Of a stretch of DNA of 64,000 nucleotides, positions 33,674 through 42,593 are shown one piece after another. The notes under the pieces were generated by a model. It saw only the letters and a program-made list of their open reading frames with translations. It was not told where the DNA came from and searched no databases. The stretch lies in NCBI GenBank assembly GCA_038380435.1, contig JAWZYU010000004.1, positions 21,550,001-21,614,000 of the forward strand. Reading direction: 5' to 3'. The position numbers and the translations under genes are program-made. Position 1 is the stretch's first letter; each line of letters opens with the position of its first letter. Origin of the DNA: Ryuthela nishihirai (lineage: Eukaryota > Arthropoda > Arachnida > Araneae > Heptathelidae).

Positions 33674-35520
33674 TGTCATGTCCCTCTAATTTATTTTTAT
33701 TTATTATTGTATTTTTGTTCTTTTTATTGTTAGAAATATATATATGTATTAAGCGTATATGTGGGAAGTGTGCTGATGTGACTCATGAACTGTTGTTCGG
33801 ATTTGAGCTGACTGACTTGCATATGCTCAGCGATCGAAAAGCACTTTTACGACTATTTACGACTACCCTCTGGCGCGAGGGCTAGCGCCGGGACAAGTAC
33901 GGAAATAATAAACAAGAGTCTGAGCGTCCGCTGTCAAACTGGAAGGATGTCTGAACACGTGTCAAGTGACGCCGCTCTTGCTCAAAAACAAAACCCTTAA
34001 GTAGAGGGTTCGGTTCTGTGTGAACCAAGATACGGTTCTGTGTGAACCAAGATACGGTTCTGTGTGAACTAGGGTTCAGTTCTGTGTGAACCAAGATACG
34101 GTTCTGTGTGAACTAGGGTTCGGTTCTGTGTGAACCAAGATACGGTTCTGTGTGAACTAGGGTTCGGTTCTGTGTGAACCAAGATACGGTTCTGTGTGAA
34201 CTAGGGTTCAGTTCTGTGTGAACCAAGATACGGTTCTGTGTGAACTAGGGTTCAGTTCTGTGTGAACCAAGATACGGTTCTGTGTGAACTAGGGTTCAGT
34301 TCTGTGTGAACCAAGATACGGTTCTGTGTGAACTAGGGTTCGGTTCTGTGTGAACCAAGATACGGTTCTGTGTGAACCAAGATACGGTTCTGTGTGAACT
34401 AGGGTTCGGTTCTGTGTGAACCAAGATACGGTTCTGTGTGAACTAGGGTTCAGTTCTGTGTGAACCAAGATACGGTTCTGTGTGAACTAGGGTTCAGTTC
34501 TGTGTGAACCAAGATACGGTTCTGTGTGAACTAGGGTTCAGTTCTGTGTGAACCAAGATACGGTTCTGTGTGAACTAGGGTTCGGTTCTGTGTGAACCAA
34601 GATACGGTTCTGTGTGAACCAAGATACGGTTCTGTGTGAACTAGGGTTCGGTTCTGTGTGAACCAAGATACGGTTCTGTGTGAACCAAGATACGGTTCTG
34701 TGTGAACCAAGATACGGTTCTGTGTGAACTAGGGTTCGGTTCTGTGTGAACCAAGATACGGTTCTGTGTGAACTAGGGTTCAGTTCTGTGTGAACCAAGA
34801 TACGGTTCTGTGTGAACTAGGGTTCAGTTCTGTGTGAACCAAGATACGGTTCTGTGTGAACTAGGGTTCAGTTCTGTGTGAACCAAGATACGGTTCTGTG
34901 TGAACTAGGGTTCAGTTCTGTGTGAACCAAGATACGGTTCTGTGTGAACTAGGGTTCGGTTCTGTGTGAACCAAGATACGGTTCTGTGTGAACTAGGGTT
35001 CAGTTCTGTGTGAACCAAGATACGGTTCTGTGTGAACTAGGGTTCGGTTCTGTGTGAACCAAGATACGGTTCTGTGTGAACTAGGGTTCGGTTCTGTGTG
35101 AATAGAGGTACGGTTCTGTGTGAATAGAGGTACGGTTCTGTGTGAACCAGGTTGTAGGCAAGGATTGAATATCCTTTCGCCGAGTTAGAGGTCTGTAAAG
35201 AGAATCTGTGAAGCGCAGATCTCCACCTCATTTGTATGAAGGTTTGCCATAGCGAAGCCCCATGGAATCGAGTGCACCCCAGCACGTAACTGTATATAAA
35301 TGTAAATAAGCTGTGTCGTCCATGTACTACTCTCGTGCTGGAATTGCTGGACATCTTTCTACACGTCACTTAGCGCATCAAGTCTGAGGCATATGTCGTT
35401 ACGGGTGTAACAACCCACGAACCTCTGATTTCACCTAAGTGAGGGTGAATTTAATTAAGGGACTAAACGATCTCCTCTGCTAAAGAGCGACATTTATGTC
35501 AAAGGAATTACAACACTACA
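33674..35520 (+). mobile_element. Probable Ty3/gypsy-type LTR expanded by a tandem array
   Basis: The candidate LTR begins TGTCATGTCCCTC and ends TTACAACACTACA. It is followed at once by TTTGGCGCAGTT, whose TGGCGCAGT resembles a tRNA-Ser-type primer site. A TATA-like TATATAAATG is near 35291 and AATAAA near 33906. A 1.1 kb minisatellite occupies the middle. No matching second LTR or coding region is seen, so it would be a solo or truncated element. TG...CA ends and a primer-like site are suggestive, not proof. Confidence 0.45.
34010..35150 (+). repeat. 22/44 bp minisatellite
   Basis: About 50 units of 22 bp in two alternating types, AAGATACGGTTCTGTGTGAA and TAGGGTTCGGTTCTGTGTGA (each with two further bases). 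GGTTC-TGTGT-GAACC in the first type is a small inverted repeat. Minus-strand frames reading HTEPNPSSHRTVSWFTQN are repeat artefacts. Confidence 0.93.
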
Positions 35521-35540
35521 TTTGGCGCAGTTCAGTCCGC
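35521..35540 (+). other. Possible primer binding site
   Basis: TTTGGCGCAGTTCAGTCCGC directly follows the candidate LTR. Nine bases (TGGCGCAGT) match the start of tRNA-Ser-type gypsy primer sites, then the match fails. Confidence 0.3.
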
Positions 35541-35580
35541 ATATGTAATCACACGTGATCTGACGAAGAAAGAACCTGTG

Positions 35581-35585
35581 CCCCC

Positions 35586-35616
<31 letters not shown>

Positions 35617-35635
35617 ACACCACCACCACCACCAC
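35581..35635 (+). repeat. Poly-C, (CA)n, (CAC)n simple repeat
   Basis: A run of about 22 C residues passes into CA and then CAC repeats. Confidence 0.9.
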
Positions 35636-35735
35636 ACTTCCACCCAACCTTCTCTGAGTCAGTGGGGTCCTTTTGATCTCGCCATTTAGCACATTACGTG
35701 TAAAAGCTGTCACTCAGAGTTAAAATAATAACAAC
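35636..35735 (+). mobile_element. SINE-A 3' fragment, decayed
   Basis: Sense remnant: CCCAACCTTCTCTGAG, GGGGTCCTTTTGATCTCGCC, CATTTAGCACATTACGTGT and CACTCAGAGTTAAAAT. A second short remnant (GCAAAAGTACCGCTCAGAG) lies near 35807. Confidence 0.65.
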
Positions 35736-36047
35736 AACAACAGCAACAAACCTTCCCATACCTAACACTGAGCATTTCAGTCCTGATATTTAGGTTAATG
35801 TGTATGCAAAAGTACCGCTCAGAGATAAAGCAATAAACAATCCAAATCCCCCAGCCCCAAGAATACTTTTTGCGCCATGTAAAGTCGAGTAAGATTCGAT
35901 ATTTCTTAGCATCGTGATTATTTTTTCTAAACTTTATAGCCACAATTCGTTTTCCTAATAAAATTAAAGACAAAAATCATCCAAAACGTTTTTTAAATGT
36001 ACATAGAATCAACTTTTAATATAAATCTATATTAATAATATTAAATG

Positions 36048-36087
36048 AAACTCTCTGTCTAAAGCGGACATGCGACAAGTTTAAATT
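36048..36087 (+). repeat. 40 bp direct repeat (also at 33495-33534)
   Basis: AAACTCTCTGTCTAAAGCGG and the next 20 bases are identical at both places, 2.55 kb apart, on either side of the probable LTR. Confidence 0.75.
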
Positions 36088-36371
36088 CCTCGAAAACACG
36101 CGCTCGTTGAGCGAAGAGCAATCTCTCATGACCTCCCATGCGATGAGGGAAAATGACTTCAACGAAACAATTTCTAAAGTAAATTTAAATTCCTATATAC
36201 ATTTTAAACTGTAAGTGGAATTTTTTATTTTAGATTTATGCAGAGTTTTCGGTTTTTAATGAATCTTCTGTGGCAGGTTTAGGTTGTCGATTGAAGCCAT
36301 TAGGTACTAAGTCTATTGATAGCTGAAAATCCTTTTCTTCTTAGGAATTATCTCACTTCTGATGTCATAGT
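36088..36371. other. Unassigned sequence
   Basis: Nothing recognised. Confidence 0.4.
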
Positions 36372-36386
36372 CTTTCCCGAAATGTA

Positions 36387-36598
36387 GCCGTGGTCCCGTG
36401 TGCGGGAGAGCCATACCCTGTGCACGTTAAAGAACACGCTGGATGGCCTTGACGGGAGGCTACCATCTGTCTCCCAACAGCTGTTCCAGTGGGTTCTCTC
36501 CCCCAACCTTCTCTGAGCCTTCGGGGTCCATGTGACCTGGCCATTTAGCCCATGGTGTGCAAAAAAGTGCCGCTCAGAGGTAAAACAACCCAACTCAA
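36387..36598 (+). mobile_element. SINE-A, 5'-truncated
   Basis: Only the 3' half is present. Perfect 15 bp target duplication CTTTCCCGAAATGTA at 36372-36386 and 36599-36613. Confidence 0.92.
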
Positions 36599-36852
36599 CT
36601 TTCCCGAAATGTAAAATCTCATGAAAAAAAATATATCTGCTTTAAAGATAAATATATGAAGTTTTTCGAAACTATATCTCTGGCGTGTTTGTTAATTAAA
36701 GTAGTGCATCATGCATGAGAGTCTCGTAGCTTTTATTACGCATTTGCGGAATAAATAATGGCAATACCGTCGTGTGCATGCGCAAAGGAAGAGGAGTCAC
36801 GTGGACATAGACGCGTGAGGAGAGTCGATAATGTAAAGCAATAGTTCCGTAG

Positions 36853-37209
36853 GTGTACGTTCGAGCGCAAGCAGTTGAGGTGGACAGAGAAGTATTGGTG
36901 TGTGTTGTACGTGCTTTACGGAACGTTTCCAATGCAAGAACGCGCTCTTGGATAAAGACTGAAGACGCAAGGGAGCGGAACGCAAGGGAATGTTTCCGTG
37001 ATTTTCAGGAAGCGTGCGGGCATGAGATATCTCAAGATATGAGTTCGTGTTACTTGGAATTCTTTCTCGACATGAAGGAGCACTCAGAGGACGAACGTTT
37101 TCGTACAAAACTGACCACTGCGGCAGATCGCTCCTCACTTACTATTCAACGAATCAGGCGCCAAGCCACTTATTGGGAACGAGTTGCACACCAGGCAGAC
37201 ACTACGAAG
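36853..37209 (+). other. Open frame of unknown nature
   Basis: About 119 codons open from a Met, with more even base composition than the surroundings, cut by the SINE-A insertion at 37213. It is rich in Arg, Glu and Ala with no motif I recognise. The opposite strand is also open (36797-37138). It could be a remnant of a host exon or chance. No function is proposed. Confidence 0.15.
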
Positions 37210-37212
37210 GGT

Positions 37213-37609
37213 TGGGTTGGGTTGTTGGGTTGTTTTACCTCTGAGCGGCACTTTTTTGCACACCATGGGCTAAATGGCCAGGTCACATGGACCCCGAAGG
37301 CTCAGAGAAGGTTGGGGGAGGGGACCCACTGGAACAGCTGTTGGGAGACAGATGGTAGCCTCCCGTCAAGGCCATCCAGCGTGTTCTTTAACGTGCACAT
37401 GGTATGTCTCTCTCCCGCACACGGAGCCACGGCTTAACGTCCCATCCGACGGACGGCGGCCTTTCCACGCCCATCGGTGTTTTAACTACTGACCGTGGGC
37501 AGGGCGGGGAATTTTGCAGGGCGGAGAAAAATCTCAACGCTGACCCAGCTGGGACTCGAATTACGAGATTACGAGCCTGGCGCGTTACCGACTGAGCCAC
37601 CCCCGCCCT
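37213..37609 (-). mobile_element. SINE-A, full length with diverged head
   Basis: Antisense copy with a perfect 11 bp target duplication CTACGAAGGGT (37202-37212 and 37610-37620). The B-box side of the head is altered (GGGACTCGAATTACGAG), which probably weakens promoter function. Confidence 0.9.
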
Positions 37610-37620
37610 CTACGAAGGGT

Positions 37621-37973
37621 TTTAGCTGTAACAAAATGTTTTATCGTAACAGCCACTATTTATTCCATAGCACTGGTACATGCATAATCATCTAAGTTCG
37701 TTAAGAAGAAATTCACTGCAATGATCATGTAGTCCGGATTACGGATTAGCTAAAAGTTACACCTGGGTTCTCACACGTCACAACCTGGATTCTTCATCTG
37801 AGCCCTAATCTCTGCAATAATGTCTGCCTTCCGGGCTCTGCCACTATACTGCGAGGGGGGTTTGACTATTCCAAGTTTCGAAATCGATTTATTGTGAAGC
37901 TGATCACTTGCAGATGAATCCACGATGACGACATGCAAATCTCCAGACGAGTCCAGCATTCAGGGAGTAAGGA
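37621..37973. other. Unassigned sequence
   Basis: A 62-codon minus-strand frame (37771-37959) is open but has no recognised motif. No gene is called. Confidence 0.35.
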
Positions 37974-38184
37974 TACAGTCGCTCAAAAAAGTATCCGAAC
38001 ACTATGGTTGATTACAGAATTCAGAAAAAATATCTGGCAACGATTTTTTTAGAAATTAGTGATCTGGCAACCTTCGTGTACGTGAAGGTTGCCAGATCAC
38101 TAATTTCTAAAAAAATCGTTGCCAGATATTTTTTCTGAATTCTGTAATCAACCATAGTGTTCGGATACTTTTTGAACGACTGTA
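37974..38184. mobile_element. Mariner-type MITE, long palindrome
   Basis: 211 bp, almost perfectly self-complementary from end to end. It starts TACAGTCGCTC, ends GAACGACTGTA, and the arms meet at a small loop around 38076-38083. TA flanks both ends as expected for Tc1/mariner insertion. Non-coding. It is the parent-like form of the short element at 4021-4117. Transcription would give a hairpin of about 100 bp. Confidence 0.88.
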
Positions 38185-38439
38185 CATTAAAGCTAAATGG
38201 ATATTTGTTTCTTTCAACAGATTTCTCCATTATTTAAAAAGTAATAGATATATGGTTGATCGTGAGATCTTATAGAATACTGAAAAGGAAATTGGAATAA
38301 TGAGTTACTTGTAATAACACAGAGTCATGATAAATCTTCCAGTGAGTGATTCAGTGCTACTTCTGATTTATAGTGAAATTTAGTAATAGGATAGGAATGG
38401 TTAGGCTTAGTGCCCATAAAAAAAGGACATTGGATAACG
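38185..38439. other. Unassigned sequence
   Basis: Short AT-rich tract. Nothing recognised. Confidence 0.4.
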
Positions 38440-38475
38440 CTGCGTAGAAGTATCATTTTGCAAGTGTCCTAGTGC

Positions 38476-38858
38476 TGGGTTGTTTTACCTCTGAGCGGCA
38501 CTTTGTTGCACACCATGGGCTAAATGACCAGGTCACATGGACCCCGAAGGCTCAGAGAAGGTTGGGGGAGGGGACCCACTGGAACAGCTGTTGGGAGACA
38601 GATGATAGCCTCCCGTCAAGGCCATCCAGCATGTTCTTTAACGTGCACAGGGTATGGCTCTCCCGCATACGGGGCCACGGCTTAACGTCCCATCCGACGG
38701 ACGGCGGCCTTTCCAAGCCCATCGGTGTCCCCTATTGACCGTGGGCAGGGCGGGGAATTTTGCGGAGATAAATCTCAACGCTGACCCAGCTGGGACTCGA
38801 ACCTGGGAACTACAGATTACGAGCCTGGCGCGCTATCAACTGAGCCAACCCCGCCCCC
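38476..38858 (-). mobile_element. SINE-A, full length, with very long flanking repeat
   Basis: Antisense complete copy. The flanking direct repeat is 36 bp (38440-38475 and 38859-38894, starting CTGCGTAGAAGT and ending GTGTCCTAGTGC) with three mismatches. That is much longer than the 10-16 bp usual here. Confidence 0.9.
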
Positions 38859-38894
38859 CTGCGTAGAAGTCTCGTTTTGTAAGTGTCCTAGTGC

Positions 38895-39300
38895 GCAAAG
38901 TGATTGCTATCTCTGGTTAAATCCCATTTGTCTTGAGTTTCTCTGGAACTCATTTTCCGCTTCATTCGCGGCAACTTCTTTTTTCAGCTTCAAAAACTTC
39001 ACTCAGCTGTCCTCAATAATGTACATCACCCTTATCGGTCACGCTGCTGACGAATGCACTGATGTCGCGATATTCTTCTTCTTGTTTCCTTCAGATATTC
39101 CTCACCACATTACCTGAGCTTTTCCGTGCTCCCCAAAAACCTTCTTCACAGGCGTGAAACTAGCTCAGTAAAGGTCTGAATTTCTTGACACTCTCTAGAA
39201 AGTGACAAAATGAAGTCATCTGGGAACTAGAGCTTTTCCGCTAAATACACTGAATATAACAGACGAATTTCCTTGATTTCTTTTAAAATTTAATTTTTGA
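38895..39300. other. Unassigned sequence
   Basis: Nothing recognised. Confidence 0.4.
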
Positions 39301-39480
39301 CGCTTGGCTACTGATCTGAGGGACCTGGGTTCGAGCCCCGGGTAAGGCATGGATGTGTGTGCTGTTTTTCTGCTGAGGTCCCGCCATCCTCACAGACTTT
39401 CTACTATGGCGTATTAAACTGACAGGCTCCTGTCAGACCTCCGTGGCAAGCAACTGCTTGAAGGGGTATTTTTTTTATTT
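39301..39480 (+). mobile_element. SINE-B, 5'-truncated
   Basis: Starts within the anticodon arm (CGCTTGGCTACTGATC). B box GGTTCGAGCCCC, body and 3' tail are present. Confidence 0.85.
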
Positions 39481-39539
39481 TTTTATTTTTATAAAATAAT
39501 TTTCTTTTCTCTCTCCCACACACATAGAAGTTGAATTTC

Positions 39540-40045
39540 GCTTTTACCTCTGAGCAATGCTTTTTTATATGCTCAATCAATTAAGTGTTCCAGATCATAA
39601 GAACCCCTAGAAATCAGAACTAGAAGAGGAGAAAAGTATTCACTAAACAGCTGCTAAGATTGGATTCGATTGTTTTACTTCTGAGCGGCACTTTTTTGCA
39701 CACCATGGGCTAAATGGCCAGGTTACAAGGACCCCGAAGGCTCAGAGAAGGTTGGGGGAGGGAACCCACTGAAACAGCTGTTGAGAGACAGATGGTAGCC
39801 TCCCGTCAAGGCCATCTAGCGTGTTCTTTAACGTGCACAGGGTATGGCTTTCTCGCACACGGGTCCACGGCTTAACGTCCCATCCGACGAACGGCACAGC
39901 TGCTAAGAAGCAAACGGCAGCTTCCAATGAATACCTTCCAGCGTGTTCTTTACGTGTCTCCTGCACACGTAGCTTCGACGGCGGCAGCTTTTCCAAGTCC
40001 ATCTGCATCCTTTTTCTCACTGAAGGCGGAACTGGGATTACTGTA
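39540..40045 (-). mobile_element. SINE-A, old copy split by a younger SINE-A
   Basis: The diverged outer copy spans 39540-39659 (TTACCTCTGAGCAATGCTTT ... AACAGCTGCTAAGA) and resumes at 39909-40045 (TTCCAGCGTGTTCTTTACGT ... TTTTCCAAGTCCATC). The younger copy occupies the gap. Confidence 0.75.
39660..39895 (-). mobile_element. SINE-A, 5'-truncated, nested in an older SINE-A
   Basis: Perfect 13 bp target duplication ACAGCTGCTAAGA at 39647-39659 and 39896-39908, made from the older element's own body sequence. Confidence 0.9.
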
Positions 40046-41312
40046 AAAGATTCCATCACAGAAGCACTGCGGAGTCCAACACACCAGATATTGAGCTTCG
40101 CGTGCTGCCGATTGATCTAGCACCAGATCCTCATCAGTTTACAACACACACAGCATGTGTGATTTTATTTCCCTCATCAGTTTGCATCTGCTGTTTGATG
40201 GTAATCATCGAGTACCCCGAACAAACTTCTGCTTTCAGGAAGTAAGGAAATCATTTCGAGAATGAATAACTCCACAATTTTGGAGCGGGACAACAAGTGA
40301 ATCTTTTCCCCATTTATTTACACTTCCAAATAAGCCTTCATCCAATCACAATCAATCCGCGTCTTCATACATCGGATACATGAGTAGCAATATATAACAA
40401 AAAGAAGAGAGATTTCCATCAGATATCCTCGATGTCTTCTGGGTAATATTTTATTCATGGAAATACAAGGATGATTCGAGAGTGTCATCTTCCTGACTAA
40501 TGAGCAGTTAACAAAGAAGCCCGCCTGTCCATCAAAGCTGACGTTGTAAATGCTAAATTATTCCCTTTCGGGCGATAAAATATCAACTGTGCGTTGCCCA
40601 CAACCTGAAATCGATGTAAGAATTTAGGGGCTCGTATTCATCATTCCTGGCAAAGCTTACATTCCTTTGAGGATGTGAACACTTCATCATCAGGGGTGAG
40701 TACTTTATTGGAAGGATGCGAACAGTTTGAAGGTGAGAGTTTTATTCTCACGCATCCTTCTCGTTGTAAACAACCATCAGAATCCAGAGAGGAATGCACA
40801 GAGCTTTTTTCTTTCTATCGAAACATTAGCAAAATCCGTAGAAAATCCGACCTTTTCAAATGAACCGGATTCTGCATTTCCTTCGAAGCTATTTCCCGCT
40901 CTTTCCTAAATTTCCTCTCCAGTCTCATTCGAGATAAAATTCGCGCACATTCCTTCACATCTTCATTCGCAGTCTCTCATTATTTCGCAAGACATTTCTT
41001 TTCAGCTCTCCTTTACATTTCTTTGCGACGGATTCCCCCGTTCTTGCAGCTCAACATTCTGCAGAAGAAATTCTTTCCCTACACAAACAATTTTTGAGTT
41101 TTTATTCTTCTGCAGTTTTTCTTACGATTAACTTTTGTCATCCTCCAAATGCAATCTTTTCTTTTTGTTTAAAAATTCTCTTTAAATGCCGACATTTCTT
41201 TTCGTTTTTCTTTTCACATCACTGTTTAATGGATCCTAAAACCCCTCCAAGTCATGCAGTTGCAAATGCAATTGTCGTCTGCATTGAATTGTTAAGAACG
41301 TTTTTTTTCTTT
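40046..41312. other. Unassigned sequence
   Basis: About 1.27 kb of moderately AT-rich sequence. Short open frames near 40675-40909 and 41094-41378 show no known domain. This may be unique host DNA, but no gene can be supported. Confidence 0.4.
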
Positions 41313-41508
41313 CCCATGGCCGAGTGGTTAGCACGCTTGGCTACTGATCTAAGGGACCTGGGTTCGAGCCCCGGGTAAGGCATGGCTGTTTGTGTCGTTT
41401 TTCTGCTGAGGTCCTGCCATCCTCACAGACCTTCTACTATGGCATATAAACTGACAGGCTCCTGTCAGACCTCTGTGGCAAGCAGCTGCTTGAGGGGGTA
41501 TTTATTAT
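41313..41508 (+). mobile_element. SINE-B, full length
   Basis: A-box side GGCCGAGTGGTTAGC, B box GGTTCGAGCCCC, AAGGCATGG, body and GTATTTATTA tail are all present. Confidence 0.88.
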
Positions 41509-41616
41509 ATATTATTTAATTAGTTAATGTGATTTATAGCTTATTTCTGCTTTATATCCCAATATGGGAACAGCCTTTTTTATGACTTATTTAGAACTGA
41601 AGAATTTTTTTCCTAA

Positions 41617-41812
41617 GGGGCAGTGGCCGAGTGGTTAGAGCGCTTGGCTACTGATCTACGGGACTCTGGGTTCGAGTCCCGGGTAAGGCATGGATGTTCG
41701 TGTTGCTTTCTGCTGAGGTCCTGCCATCCTCTCAGATCTTCTACTGTGGCATAATAAACTGACAGGCTCCTGTCAGACCTCTGTGGCAAGCAGCTGCTTG
41801 AGGGGGTATATT
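41617..41812 (+). mobile_element. SINE-B, full length
   Basis: Second SINE-B in the same orientation 110 bp downstream, with B box GGTTCGAGTCCC. It ends TGCTTGAGGGGGTATATTT. Confidence 0.88.
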
Positions 41813-41839
41813 TTTTTTAATCACAACATATAAGAGAGA

Positions 41840-41935
41840 GAGAGCAAACGACCATGCCTTATCTGGGACTCGAACCACAGCAGTCGCAGCGTCACCACGA
41901 TACCACTGAGCCACCAAGACGGCGTCAGAGCATTT
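41840..41935 (-). mobile_element. Third tRNA-derived SINE head (SINE-C)
   Basis: Read on the minus strand: TGGTGGCTCAGTGGTATCG (A-box region), then GGTTCGAGTCCC (B box), then ATAAGGCATGG. The head differs from both SINE-A and SINE-B but joins the same AAGGCATGG motif that follows the SINE-B head. No SINE-B body follows; a GA-repeat does. It lies next to the gypsy element. Confidence 0.5.
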
Positions 41936-41952
41936 AAAAAAAGCTAAGATAA

Positions 41953-42593
41953 TGTTGCGGATCACAAAAATGGATAGCCACTGAGCGTGAGTATTAAAAG
42001 CTATATTTCAAAACCAAATTCAATACAAGGTAAATTGTTACAAAGGAAATATGGATGAAGTATCTTATTAACAAATCAACTATTAACATGCACAAGTCAT
42101 CAATCTTCCTGCGTAGAGCACACAATATCAGCTCTGTGTATTTTACTAAATACTACCTTTTACTTGATTTACCAGGTCACCCGAAGATCTTCACTCGTAA
42201 ACCAATTCTCGTCCTGTGCTAATAACTTTTCACACACTAGCCGAACAAAAAGACAGTCCGTGTAGACATTCGAAGTTAGCCATAAAAGTTCCCACTTTTA
42301 TACTTCCGCGTATACACAACACATCAAGTTACTTCTTGATACTTAACGATAAAAGATCCCACTTTTATCCTTCCGCGTATACACAACACATCAAGTTACT
42401 TCTTGATACTTACGCGCACTGTCTCAGAACAGCTCACCGTCCATTTTCGAACTCTCCCGACCGTTACAACACAACGACCGTTACAATACAACGACCGTTA
42501 ACGCTCTACTCTTCTTCTCCAAATTCTCCCAACGTTCTTGTTCGTTGGCTGAAACTTTTTGCTTTCGGTTGCCAGATTCCTTCTGTCGTAACA
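41953..42593 (-). repeat. Gypsy 3' LTR
   Basis: 641 bp. Contains two imperfect copies of a ~60 bp block built on CCACTTTTATMCTTCCGCGT (M = A or C) and the following CACAACACATCAAG (about 42291-42415), and three spaced ACGACCGTTA-type motifs at 42457-42500. The stop codon of gag-pol (42498-42500) lies inside this LTR. Confidence 0.93.

Noticed and set aside
34538..34798. Minus-strand frame of repeated HTEPNPSSHRTVSWFTQN
   Set aside because: It is an artefact of the 22 bp minisatellite.
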